Positions 47,359-54,517 of a stretch of 54,517 bases of DNA are shown here, piece by piece. Below the pieces are notes generated by a model. That model made no database searches. It saw only the letters and a list, made by a program, of their open reading frames with translations, and had not been told where the DNA came from. Positions within the stretch are counted from its first letter, which is position 1. Each line of letters begins with the position of its first letter. The DNA comes from Aeromonas simiae (lineage in GTDB: Bacteria > Pseudomonadota > Gammaproteobacteria > Enterobacterales > Aeromonadaceae): contig NZ_CDBY01000036.1 of NCBI RefSeq assembly GCF_000820125.1, forward strand, positions 1-54,517. The letters are read 5' to 3'. Made by a program: the position numbers and the translations under genes.

Positions 47359-48579
47359 TTAGCTCCTGCCTTTGAACTGTTTGATGCTGCGCTTGGCCTG
47401 GGTGCGGCGGTTGGCTTGCTTGTCGCGGGGCGGGCGTTTGCCGGCGCCGCTGGCGGGTTGGTCGGTGACCGGGAAGTCGGCGAGGGTCTCTAGCGGCAGA
47501 GCGCGGCCGGTGAGGGCGCGGATCGCCGCCAGCGTTTCGGCCTCGCCGTGGCAGGTGAGCGAGAGGGCCAGCCCGCTGCGCCCGGCGCGGGCGGTGCGGC
47601 CGAGGCGGTGCACATAGACAGGGGCGTTGGCCGGCAAGTCCAGGTTGATCACCACCGGCAGCGCCTCGATGTGGATGCCGCGCGCCATCAGATCGGTGGC
47701 CACCAGCACCCGCACCTTGCCCCCCTTGAAGTCCCCGAGCGCTTGCTCGCGCGCCCCCTGATCCTTCTCCCCGTGCAGGGCCGCCACCGCGATGCCGGCC
47801 TTGGCGAGCTTGCGGGCCACGCCGTCGGCGTCGTCCCTGGCGCTGATAAAGACCAGCACCTGTGGCCATGGGTGCGCCTTTAACAGTGCGATCAGCGCCG
47901 GTACCTTGCTGCTCTTGTTGACCAGATAGAGGTGCTCCTCGATGTGGTCGGCCACGCTGTTGCGCGGATCGGCGTCGACCCGCTCGGGCTCGTTCAGCAG
48001 GCCGGTGGCCAGGCTCTCCAGCTCGCCCGGCAGGGTGGCCGAGAAGAGCAGGGTCTGGCGCGCTTTTGGCATCAATCCAAGCAGGGTCTGGATATCGGGC
48101 CAAAAGCCCATCTCCAGCAGGCGATCCGCCTCGTCCAGCACCAGCATGCGCAGCGCCTCCAGCGTCACTATCTGCTGGCTCAGCAGATCGCGCAGCCGCC
48201 CCGGCGTTGCCACCAGCAGCTGGGGCCCTTGCGCCAGCGCGATCTGTTGCTGCTCTTGCGCCACGCCGCCGCACAGGGTGACCAGCTGCACCCCCAGCGC
48301 GTCGGCACACCCTTGTAGCGCCGCGCTCACCTGGGCCGCCAGTTCGCGGGTCGGCACCAGCACCAGCCCCTGCACTGTGGGTTGGGCGGGATCGAGCCGC
48401 GCCAGCAAGGGCAGGCCGAAGGCCAGCGTCTTGCCGCTGCCGGTGCGGGCCAGCGCCAGCAGATCCCGCCCCGCCAGCACGGCCGGGATGGCCAGCTGCT
48501 GCACCTGGGTCGGGTGCTGAAGAGCGGTGGGCAGGGCTGCCAGCAGGGCAGGGGAGAGGTCGAGTTGCTCAAAGGTCAT
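47359..48579 (-). CDS. DEAD-box ATP-dependent RNA helicase
   Basis: A 406-residue helicase with all core motifs: Q motif (HPTQVQQLAIPAVLAG), ARTGSGKT (44-51), PTREL (76-80), DEAD (149-152), SAT (180-182), HRLGRTARAGR in domain 2, and a short basic C-terminal tail (KQANRRTQAKRSIKQFKGRS). It unwinds or remodels RNA duplexes. It lacks the DbpA C-terminal RNA-binding domain and is closest in layout to RhlE. The exact orthologue name is uncertain. Confidence 0.9.
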   Translation of the reverse strand: MTFEQLDLSPALLAALPTALQHPTQVQQLAIPAVLAGRDLLALARTGSGKTLAFGLPLLARLDPAQPTVQGLVLVPTRELAAQVSAALQGCADALGVQLVTLCGGVAQEQQQIALAQGPQLLVATPGRLRDLLSQQIVTLEALRMLVLDEADRLLEMGFWPDIQTLLGLMPKARQTLLFSATLPGELESLATGLLNEPERVDADPRNSVADHIEEHLYLVNKSSKVPALIALLKAHPWPQVLVFISARDDADGVARKLAKAGIAVAALHGEKDQGAREQALGDFKGGKVRVLVATDLMARGIHIEALPVVINLDLPANAPVYVHRLGRTARAGRSGLALSLTCHGEAETLAAIRALTGRALPLETLADFPVTDQPASGAGKRPPRDKQANRRTQAKRSIKQFKGRS

Positions 48580-49126
48580 GGGGGCGCACGGATCAGTCAG
48601 TGGGAAGCGCAGTCTAGTGAGCGAGGGGACAGAAGTAAAACCTCATCCCCTCTGGGCAACTAGCGATAGCGCCCGCATGGCGCTTTCGCAAGATGCCGCC
48701 GGCCTTCAGCACCTTTGGCTTTAAATACCATCTGGGCGTGCCCTGGTGGATGAGGTGGGCCGCCGTTGGGGCGGCCGCCACCTATCGCCAGCACCACGGC
48801 CTCCCTGGATCAGCCAAGCGGCGGTGTTAACGCCATGGCGTAGCGTGACAGAGGGGGTGGGCCGAATGGCGCTCCCTTATCGTTATCATCTGTTGCAAAA
48901 TTGCGCGGCATTAAGATCAAACACCAGTGTTTAATTAATTTCTGGATGAAGTGGCTGCATTGATGGGGGCCTCTTGCCTCTTTTCGGCACAAACGCTCTA
49001 CTTAGCCCCCACCGCACTCGCGGAATATAAAAATTAAATAAGGCCACATGCAGATTCCCAGCCCGAATACGCCATTCGGGCCGGCTTCTGCCGTGGTTTT
49101 CTCTGGTCACAGGCAGGCAACGCAAC
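48580..49126. other. 547-base region between the helicase and brnQ
   Basis: No convincing gene is seen. Contents are a GC-rich hairpin with 11 paired bases and a 2-base bulge (48754-48782), an AT-rich stretch with AAACAC-CAG-TGTTT (about 48918-48931), a TATAAA near 49026 that may be the -10 of brnQ, and the hairpin GCCCGAAT-ACGCC-ATTCGGGC (49061-49081) in the brnQ leader. No leader peptide rich in Leu, Ile or Val was found. Confidence 0.4.
49061..49081 (+). promoter_or_regulatory. Leader hairpin of brnQ
   Basis: A perfect 8-bp stem (GCCCGAAT/ATTCGGGC) with a 5-base loop lies 46 bases before the ATG. A second weaker stem (CGGC-TTCT-GCCG, 49082-49093) follows with TGGTTTTCTC, an attenuator-like layout. 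Confidence 0.4.
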
Positions 49127-50449
49127 ATGAACAATCAAGGCTTAACGTCCAAAGACATCGTCGCGCTGGGTTTCATGGCCTTCGCGCTCTTTGTCGGGGC
49201 CGGCAACATCATCTTCCCACCCATGGTGGGGCTACAGGCGGGCGAACAGGTGTGGAGCGCGGCGCTCGGCTTTCTGCTGACGGCGGTCGGCTTGCCGGTG
49301 CTGACCGTGGTGGCGCTGGCCAAGGTGGGCGGCGGCGTAGATGCGCTGAGCGCCCCCATCGGCCGCAAGGCCGGGCTGCTGCTCGCCACCGTCTGTTATC
49401 TGGCCGTCGGGCCGCTGTTTGCCACCCCGCGCACCGCCACCGTCTCCTACGAAGTGGGGCTGGCGCCCCTGTTTGGTGACGATGGCTCGGCCCTGCTGGT
49501 CTACAGCCTGGTCTACTTCGCCCTGGTGATCGGCATCTCCCTCTACCCAGGCCGGCTGCTCGACACGGTGGGTCACGTGCTGGCGCCGATCAAGATCCTG
49601 GCGCTGGCCGCACTCGGTGTGGCGGTGCTGCTGTGGCCGGCCGGCTCGGCCATTCCCGCCATCGAGAGCTACCAGCATCAGTCCCTCTCCAACGGTTTCA
49701 TCAACGGCTACCTCTCCATGGACACTCTGGGGGCCATGGTGTTTGGCATCGTCATCGTCAACGCGGCCCGCTCGCGCGGGGTGAGCAGCGCCGGGTTGCT
49801 GACCCGCTACACCATACTGGCCGGTCTCATCGCCGGGGTGGGCTTGACCCTGGTCTACCTCAGCCTGTTTCGCCTCGGCTCGGTGAGCGGCGAGCTGGCC
49901 CCCCACGCCCAGAATGGCGCCGAGATCCTGCACGCCTATGTGCAGCACACCTTCGGCGGCATGGGCAGCGGCTTTCTGGCCCTGCTCATCTTCATCGCCT
50001 GTCTGGTGACGGCGGTCGGCCTGACCTGCGCCTGCGCCGAGTTCTTCGCCCAGTACCTGCCGCTCTCCTACCGCACCCTGGTGCTGCTGCTGGGGGGCTT
50101 CTCCATGCTGGTCTCCAACCTTGGCCTGAGCCACCTGATCCAGCTCTCGGTGCCGGTGCTGACCGCCATCTATCCCCCCTGCATCGTGCTGGTGGGGCTG
50201 AGTTTCACCCTGCGCTGGTGGAACAACGGCAGCCGGGTGGTGGCGCCGGTGATGTTGGTGAGCCTGCTGTTTGGCCTCATCGACGGCCTCAAGGCCTCGG
50301 CGCTGGCCGACGTGCTGCCGGGCTGGAGCCTGGCGCTGCCTCTGAGCGAGCAGGGGCTGGCCTGGTTGCCCCCCTCGCTGGGCACCCTGCTGCTGGCGGC
50401 CCTGTGCGATCGCCTGCTAAGCCGCCCGCACGTGGCCACCTGCCAGTAA
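49127..50449 (+). CDS. brnQ: Branched-chain amino acid carrier BrnQ
   Basis: A 440-residue inner-membrane protein with about 12 hydrophobic helices. [24 protein letters not shown] is the BrnQ N-terminal signature. It couples Na+ to uptake of leucine, isoleucine and valine. A structured leader precedes it and a bidirectional terminator follows. Confidence 0.94.
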   Translation: MNNQGLTSKDIVALGFMAFALFVGAGNIIFPPMVGLQAGEQVWSAALGFLLTAVGLPVLTVVALAKVGGGVDALSAPIGRKAGLLLATVCYLAVGPLFATPRTATVSYEVGLAPLFGDDGSALLVYSLVYFALVIGISLYPGRLLDTVGHVLAPIKILALAALGVAVLLWPAGSAIPAIESYQHQSLSNGFINGYLSMDTLGAMVFGIVIVNAARSRGVSSAGLLTRYTILAGLIAGVGLTLVYLSLFRLGSVSGELAPHAQNGAEILHAYVQHTFGGMGSGFLALLIFIACLVTAVGLTCACAEFFAQYLPLSYRTLVLLLGGFSMLVSNLGLSHLIQLSVPVLTAIYPPCIVLVGLSFTLRWWNNGSRVVAPVMLVSLLFGLIDGLKASALADVLPGWSLALPLSEQGLAWLPPSLGTLLLAALCDRLLSRPHVATCQ

Positions 50450-50500
50450 GGCGCGCCGTCCCCATGCCAACCTCGCCTCTTGGGCCGGGTTAGCCATAAA

Positions 50501-50524
50501 AAAAGGAGCCTGCGGGCTCCTTTT
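50501..50524. terminator. Bidirectional terminator between brnQ and the PepSY gene
   Basis: AAAAGGAGCC-TGCG-GGCTCCTTTT, a perfect 10-bp stem with an additional A run at the left and T run at the right. Confidence 0.88.
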
Positions 50525-50537
50525 GCATCGGGTGGTT

Positions 50538-51158
50538 TTACCCCCACAGGGCAAACAGGAGTGTGCCGCTCGCCCCGGCCAGCAGCAAGATGACGCCGAC
50601 CCGGCCCGGGCCGTGCAGCTTGGTCCACATGAAGAGGCTGGTGAGGGCGAGCAGCAGCAGGGCGAGGGCGGCCAGATCGCCGAAGAGCTGCCAACCGAGG
50701 CCGGTGCCCATGCCCCGGTGCAGCCGGTTGAGGCTGGCGGCCAGGTTGGCCTGCTGGGTCTCTACCCGCACCTCCAGGGTGCCGGCCACATAAGTCGCCA
50801 TCAGGCTGTGGCGCAAGTCCAGCATGCGCAGCTCCCAGCGGGCCGGCAGGGTCAGGCTCCCCTCCGGGGTCGGTAGGGTCTGCGGCGGCGTGAGCCGCAC
50901 GCGCCCCTCCTCGCCGGCTTGGGGGTAGCGCTGGCGCAGCAGGGTGCGCAGCGCATCCACATCGGCCAGCGGGGCGGCCAGAGGCAGGGTCTCGCTCCCC
51001 TGTTCGGTGTGGGGGCCGGGCAGGGGCAGCACGGCGCGATGTTGCAGCCACAGGCCGGTCAGGCCATAGAGCAGCATCAGGGTCAGGGTCAGCAGACCGG
51101 CCCAGGCGTGCAGGCGGCGCACCCATTTGTTGTTGTGCAGGGGAAGGCGGCGTCTCAT
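50538..51158 (-). CDS. PepSY-associated membrane protein
   Basis: A 206-residue protein with an N-terminal helix (VRRLHAWAGLLTLTLMLLYGLTGLWLQ), a periplasmic domain, and two C-terminal helices (LFGDLAALALLLLALTSLFMW and VGVILLLAGASGTLLFALW). RRLHAWAG and SLNRLHRGMGTG are typical of PepSY_TM proteins, often encoded next to TonB-dependent siderophore receptors and sometimes linked to ferric-siderophore reduction. It is 40 bases downstream of the receptor gene on the same strand, so it likely shares its iron control. Confidence 0.83.
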   Translation of the reverse strand: MRRRLPLHNNKWVRRLHAWAGLLTLTLMLLYGLTGLWLQHRAVLPLPGPHTEQGSETLPLAAPLADVDALRTLLRQRYPQAGEEGRVRLTPPQTLPTPEGSLTLPARWELRMLDLRHSLMATYVAGTLEVRVETQQANLAASLNRLHRGMGTGLGWQLFGDLAALALLLLALTSLFMWTKLHGPGRVGVILLLAGASGTLLFALWG

Positions 51159-51198
51159 GGCGATATTGGCCGGCGTGGCCGGCCCGATCTCCTTCTCA

Positions 51199-53241
51199 TC
51201 AGAAGCGGTAGGTGGCGCTCAGGTTCACCTGGCGCGGGCTGCCCGGCATGATCTGCGCGGCGCTGGTGGCACTGACGAAGTACTCCTTGTCGAGCAGGTT
51301 CTCCATGGCGAGCTGGGCCTCCCAGTGGGGCCAGCGGTAACCGGCGCGGCCGTCAACGCGGGCGTAGCCGGGCAGCACTGTGCTGTTGTCGTTGTCGGCA
51401 TAGCGCTTGCCAACCGCGGTGACGCCGCTTTCGCCGAACCAGCCGAGCTGGCCCTGCTGATAGCCTGCAAACAGCTCGCCGTTGTGGCGCGACACGTTGC
51501 TCGGGCGCTTGCCCTGATAGCGCGCCTCGGCCTTGACCTGTTCGGCGTCTTGCAGGGCGAGGCCGCCGCGCAGGTAGATCTCGTCGCTGAGCTGGGCGCG
51601 GGCGCTTAGCTCGATGCCGTCGGTGCGTTGCAGACCGGTCAGGATCACCCGGGTCGGATCGTCGGGATCCTTGCTGCGCTTGTTGTACATCTCGAGGCGA
51701 TAGAGCGAGAGGGTGGTGGCCAGGCGGCCGTCGAACCAGTCGCTCTTCACCCCGGTCTCGTACTGGCGGGTGTGCTCGGGATCGAGGTGGTTGCTGGGAT
51801 CGCCTGGGGTGATGCCGATGAGGCCGCCGCCGGCCGGGGCAAAGCTCTTGCTGTAGGAAGCGTAGAGCGCGTGTGCCTCGATGGGGTTCCATACCAGACC
51901 GAGGCGCGGGCTCAGGCTGTCGTCGCTCACGCTCTGCTGGGTGCCTTTGTCAATGCGCTCGCTGGTGACGGTGAAGTGGTCGTAGCGCAGGCCGGCCAGC
52001 AGGTGCCAGTCGCCCAGGCTCAGCTGATCTTGCAGGTAGGCCGCCTGGCTGCGCACCCGGTGGCGGGCATCGCTGGCGAGCTTCATGGCGCCGTCGTGGG
52101 TCGGCAGGTTGGCCGAGTCATACAGGTTGCCGGGCGGGATCGGGGTGGCGTTCTGCCACAGCGTGGGGGTGCGCTCCTGCCACCCCTGCTCGACCCCGAT
52201 GAGCAGCCGATGCGCCAGCGGGCCGCTTTGCAGCTGGCCTTCGGCCTCCAGGTTGGAGGCGAGGTTGCGGGCGTGCAGATCCTGCTGCCAGCGGGCTCGG
52301 GTCACCTGATCGCCCTTGACGGCGGTGACATAGGTGTTGTCGAACTGGCTGTCGAGATCGATGAGGCTCAGCTGGTGGCGCAGCTGCCAGGCATCGCTGA
52401 CGTCCCAGCTCAGGTGGGAGCGGGCCGACTGGGCCAGATCGTTGATGTAGTCGCGGCCGGTATCGCTGTAGACCGCCTTGCGCGACACCTCGGCCGGGCG
52501 GCCATCGACGCCGGGAATGCCGCGATCCGGAGTGCGTTTGTACTCGTTGCGCTCGTATTGCAGCAGCCAGCTGGCTCGCTCGCTCAGATCCCAGTTCAGC
52601 GCCGGCGCCAGCAGGGTGCGCTTGCCGTGCACGCCATGGCGGAAGCTGTCGGCATCCTCCTGGGCCACGTTCAGGCGCAGTTGCACCTGCTCGCTAGCCT
52701 CGGCGTTGAGGTCTGCCGCCAGCCGCTGGCTGTCGTGGCTGCCGGCGCGCACGCTCACGCTCGACGCCTGCCCCTTCTGCGGTTTCTTGCTGATGCGGTT
52801 GACGATGCCGCCGCTGCTGCCACGGCCATAGAGCACGGCGGCCGGCCCCTTGAGCACCTCGACCCGCTCTATGTTGCCGAGATCGCGGGTGTACTGCATG
52901 TCGTCACGAAAGCCGTCGAGGAACAGATCGCTGCCGGCGCTAAAGCCGCGGATGGTGACGCCGTCAAAGCGGGTGTCGCCGCTGGCATCGACGCCGGGGA
53001 TGCCGACCAGCGACTCGCTGAGGGTACTCTGGCCGAAGGCGGTCAGCTCGCTGGCCGCGACGCTGTCGATGGTCTGCGGCACCAGCTTGGCCGGGGTGGC
53101 GGTGCGGGTGGCGGTGGCCACTTCGGGGTGTTGGGTGCGTTTGCCGTTGATGACGAGGGTCTCGTCGCTGGCGAGCGCCGGGCCACAGGTGGCCAGCAGC
53201 GCCAGACACACCAGAGAGGGGCTGCAATGGGGGTGGTGCAT
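51199..53241 (-). CDS. TonB-dependent siderophore receptor
   Basis: A 680-residue outer-membrane receptor. A signal peptide (residues 1-24, ending PALAS) is followed by the TonB-box region. The plug domain (about 45-160) has VTIRGFSAGSDLFLDGFRDD and RVEVLKGPAAVLYGRGSSGGIVNRISKKP. The beta-barrel ends in the aromatic terminus LSATYRF. It imports a ferric siderophore, probably catecholate or related; the ligand is not readable. A Fur box lies about 70 bases upstream and a PepSY gene follows. Confidence 0.92.
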   Translation of the reverse strand: MHHPHCSPSLVCLALLATCGPALASDETLVINGKRTQHPEVATATRTATPAKLVPQTIDSVAASELTAFGQSTLSESLVGIPGVDASGDTRFDGVTIRGFSAGSDLFLDGFRDDMQYTRDLGNIERVEVLKGPAAVLYGRGSSGGIVNRISKKPQKGQASSVSVRAGSHDSQRLAADLNAEASEQVQLRLNVAQEDADSFRHGVHGKRTLLAPALNWDLSERASWLLQYERNEYKRTPDRGIPGVDGRPAEVSRKAVYSDTGRDYINDLAQSARSHLSWDVSDAWQLRHQLSLIDLDSQFDNTYVTAVKGDQVTRARWQQDLHARNLASNLEAEGQLQSGPLAHRLLIGVEQGWQERTPTLWQNATPIPPGNLYDSANLPTHDGAMKLASDARHRVRSQAAYLQDQLSLGDWHLLAGLRYDHFTVTSERIDKGTQQSVSDDSLSPRLGLVWNPIEAHALYASYSKSFAPAGGGLIGITPGDPSNHLDPEHTRQYETGVKSDWFDGRLATTLSLYRLEMYNKRSKDPDDPTRVILTGLQRTDGIELSARAQLSDEIYLRGGLALQDAEQVKAEARYQGKRPSNVSRHNGELFAGYQQGQLGWFGESGVTAVGKRYADNDNSTVLPGYARVDGRAGYRWPHWEAQLAMENLLDKEYFVSATSAAQIMPGSPRQVNLSATYRF

Positions 53242-53308
53242 GGGGTTGTCGACTCTTGTTGTTATTGCCTGAACTGCATCTGTTGATTCTCACGCTCCGG
53301 TGAGGTTC

Positions 53309-53332
53309 GCAATGATAGTTATTTTCATTAGC
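53309..53332. promoter_or_regulatory. Fur box upstream of the siderophore receptor
   Basis: The AT-rich imperfect palindrome GCAATGATAGTTATTTTCAT continues to TAGC. It matches the Fur consensus (GATAATGATAATCATTATC) in most positions and lies 68 bases before the receptor ATG. Confidence 0.75.
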
Positions 53333-53394
53333 AATACAACTCCGCGAATAGCAGGGGATCGACGCGGTGTGAGCCGGGCTGGGAGGGGAATAAG

Positions 53395-53417
53395 CAGGCC
53401 CGCATGAGGCGGGCCTG
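53395..53417 (-). terminator. Hairpin downstream of add
   Basis: CAGGCCCGC-ATGAG-GCGGGCCTG, a 9-bp stem eight bases after the add stop. The following minus-strand sequence (CTTATTCC) is only weakly T-rich. Confidence 0.6.
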
Positions 53418-53424
53418 GGAAGGG

Positions 53425-54429
53425 TCAGCGACGGGCGGCGCAGCGCTCGGCCAGTGCCCGCTTCTCGGCCTCATCGAGGAAGGCCAGGGTCAGGCCATTG
53501 TGCTGGGCCTGGCGGATCTCGGCGGCGCCGAGGCCGACGGCCGGGGCGGCGACGTTATATTCGTGGGGCAGCTCGATCCCCTCGACCGCCGGATCGTCGG
53601 TGTTGAGGCAGGCCAGGATGCCGTGGGCGAGGAAGGGGCGGATCGGGTGGCGCTCGAAGCTCTCGACCGTGCTGGTCTGCACGTTGGAGGTGAGGCAGGA
53701 CTCGATGCCGATGCGGCGCTCGGCGAGGAAATCCATCAGGCGCGGGTCCTCGATGGCCTTGACCCCGTGGCCGATACGCTCGGCGCCGAGATCGCGGATC
53801 GCCTGCCACATGCTCTCGGGGCCGGCGGCCTCGCCGGCGTGGACCGTGACGCGCAGACCGGCGTCGCGCACCCGGCGAAAGTGGTCGGTGAACAGCTCAC
53901 CCGGGAAGCCCAGCTCATCGCCGGCCAGATCGATGGCGACCAGCTGGCTGGCGTGGGCCAGGCAGGCCTCCAGCTCGCGGCGGCACTGCTCGGTGCCGAA
54001 GGTGCGGCTCATGATGCCGATGAGGTTGGCCTGCACCCCGAAGTCGCGGCAGCCGGCCTGTACGCCGTCGATGACCGCCTCCACCACCCCTTGCGGGTCG
54101 AGGCGGTGGGCCATGGCCATGTAGGCGGGGCTGAAGCGTAGCTCGGCATAGTCGATGCCGGCACGCAGCAGATCCTCGGCATTCTCGTAGGCCACCCGGC
54201 GGCAGGCGTCATAGTCGGCCAGCACCGCCACCCCCCAGTCCAGTTTCTTCAAGAAGGCGACCAGGCTCGGCTCGTTTTCGACGATCTGCACGTGGGGGCG
54301 CAGCGCCTCGAGATCCGTGGCCGGCAGGGCGATGTTGTGCTGGCGACCCAGTTCCAGGATGGTCTGGGCGCGGATGTTGCCATCCAGGTGGCGGTGCAGG
54401 TCGGTCAGGGGGAGCGATCGATCAATCAT
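53425..54429 (-). CDS. add: Adenosine deaminase
   Basis: A 334-residue zinc enzyme converting adenosine and deoxyadenosine to inosine and deoxyinosine. Metal and catalytic motifs are [10 protein letters not shown] (about 9-18), [22 protein letters not shown] and NTDDPAVEG. Length matches the E. coli enzyme. It lies at the right edge, with its start and part of its promoter region inside the window. Confidence 0.95.
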   Translation of the reverse strand: MIDRSLPLTDLHRHLDGNIRAQTILELGRQHNIALPATDLEALRPHVQIVENEPSLVAFLKKLDWGVAVLADYDACRRVAYENAEDLLRAGIDYAELRFSPAYMAMAHRLDPQGVVEAVIDGVQAGCRDFGVQANLIGIMSRTFGTEQCRRELEACLAHASQLVAIDLAGDELGFPGELFTDHFRRVRDAGLRVTVHAGEAAGPESMWQAIRDLGAERIGHGVKAIEDPRLMDFLAERRIGIESCLTSNVQTSTVESFERHPIRPFLAHGILACLNTDDPAVEGIELPHEYNVAAPAVGLGAAEIRQAQHNGLTLAFLDEAEKRALAERCAARR

Positions 54430-54517
54430 GATGAGCCTTCTTGTTCTGTGCCTCGATGAGCAGACATTCTAGGGGCGGGCGGCGGAAAAGATAGCCCGCC
54501 GCAGCCTAGGTGGAGGC

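Overview
The window is about 54.5 kb of GC-rich chromosomal DNA from a gammaproteobacterium. Gene content, GC-rich codon use and local gene order (def-fmt-rsmB-trkA-trkH divergent from dprA-smg-yrdD-tsaC-hemF-aroE-yrdB; yihI-DUF2489-hemN; nudE-cysQ; metH; rimK) fit the genus Aeromonas best. That is inferred from synteny and protein similarity recalled from memory, not from a database search. Most of the window is core housekeeping sequence. Two short AT-rich stretches (1-730 and about 46.1-47.2 kb) look foreign.

Layout. 1-0.9 kb: two AT-rich orphan genes cut by the window edge, ending at a GGGACACCCACC repeat. 1-5.9 kb: small lipoprotein, small conserved protein, DUF1993 protein, CpeT-like secreted protein, LysE-type exporter with an AraC regulator, and RarD. 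5.9-7.7 kb: a toxin-first hipA-hipB module behind three evenly spaced palindromic operators. 7.7-12.6 kb: an amine/beta-alanine catabolism cluster (aldehyde dehydrogenase, PuuR-like regulator, omega-aminotransferase, amidotransferase). 12.7-17.5 kb: cysB, a sugar kinase, nsrR, napF and rmuC. 17.5-23.2 kb: trkH, trkA, rsmB, fmt and def on the minus strand. 23.3-29.4 kb: a LysM protein, dprA, smg, yrdD, tsaC, hemF, aroE and yrdB. 29.4-32.4 kb: a CsrB/CsrC-type small RNA, then yihI, a DUF2489 gene and hemN. 32.5-36.3 kb: sbp, a serine hydrolase, a LuxR-type regulator and tyrS. 36.4-45.5 kb: yrfG, a glutathione transferase, nudE, cysQ, a CPA1 Na+/H+ antiporter, metH and rimK. 45.5-47.3 kb: a multi-hairpin intergenic element followed by an AT-rich cassette bounded by inverted TGGGTGTCC repeats and carrying a gene that appears frameshifted. 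47.4-54.4 kb: a DEAD-box helicase, brnQ, a PepSY protein with a Fur-boxed TonB receptor, and adenosine deaminase.

Themes. Sulfur and methionine genes recur (cysB, sbp, cysQ, metH). Both coproporphyrinogen oxidases are present (hemF aerobic, hemN anaerobic), along with the nitric-oxide sensor nsrR next to napF. The most notable non-coding signals are the Csr-sequestering RNA upstream of yihI, the triple hip operator array with an exact 41-bp period, the GGGACACCCACC repeats at the edges of the AT-rich DNA, and a perfect 16-bp palindrome between luxR and tyrS. No rRNA, tRNA, CRISPR array or intact transposase gene was seen.
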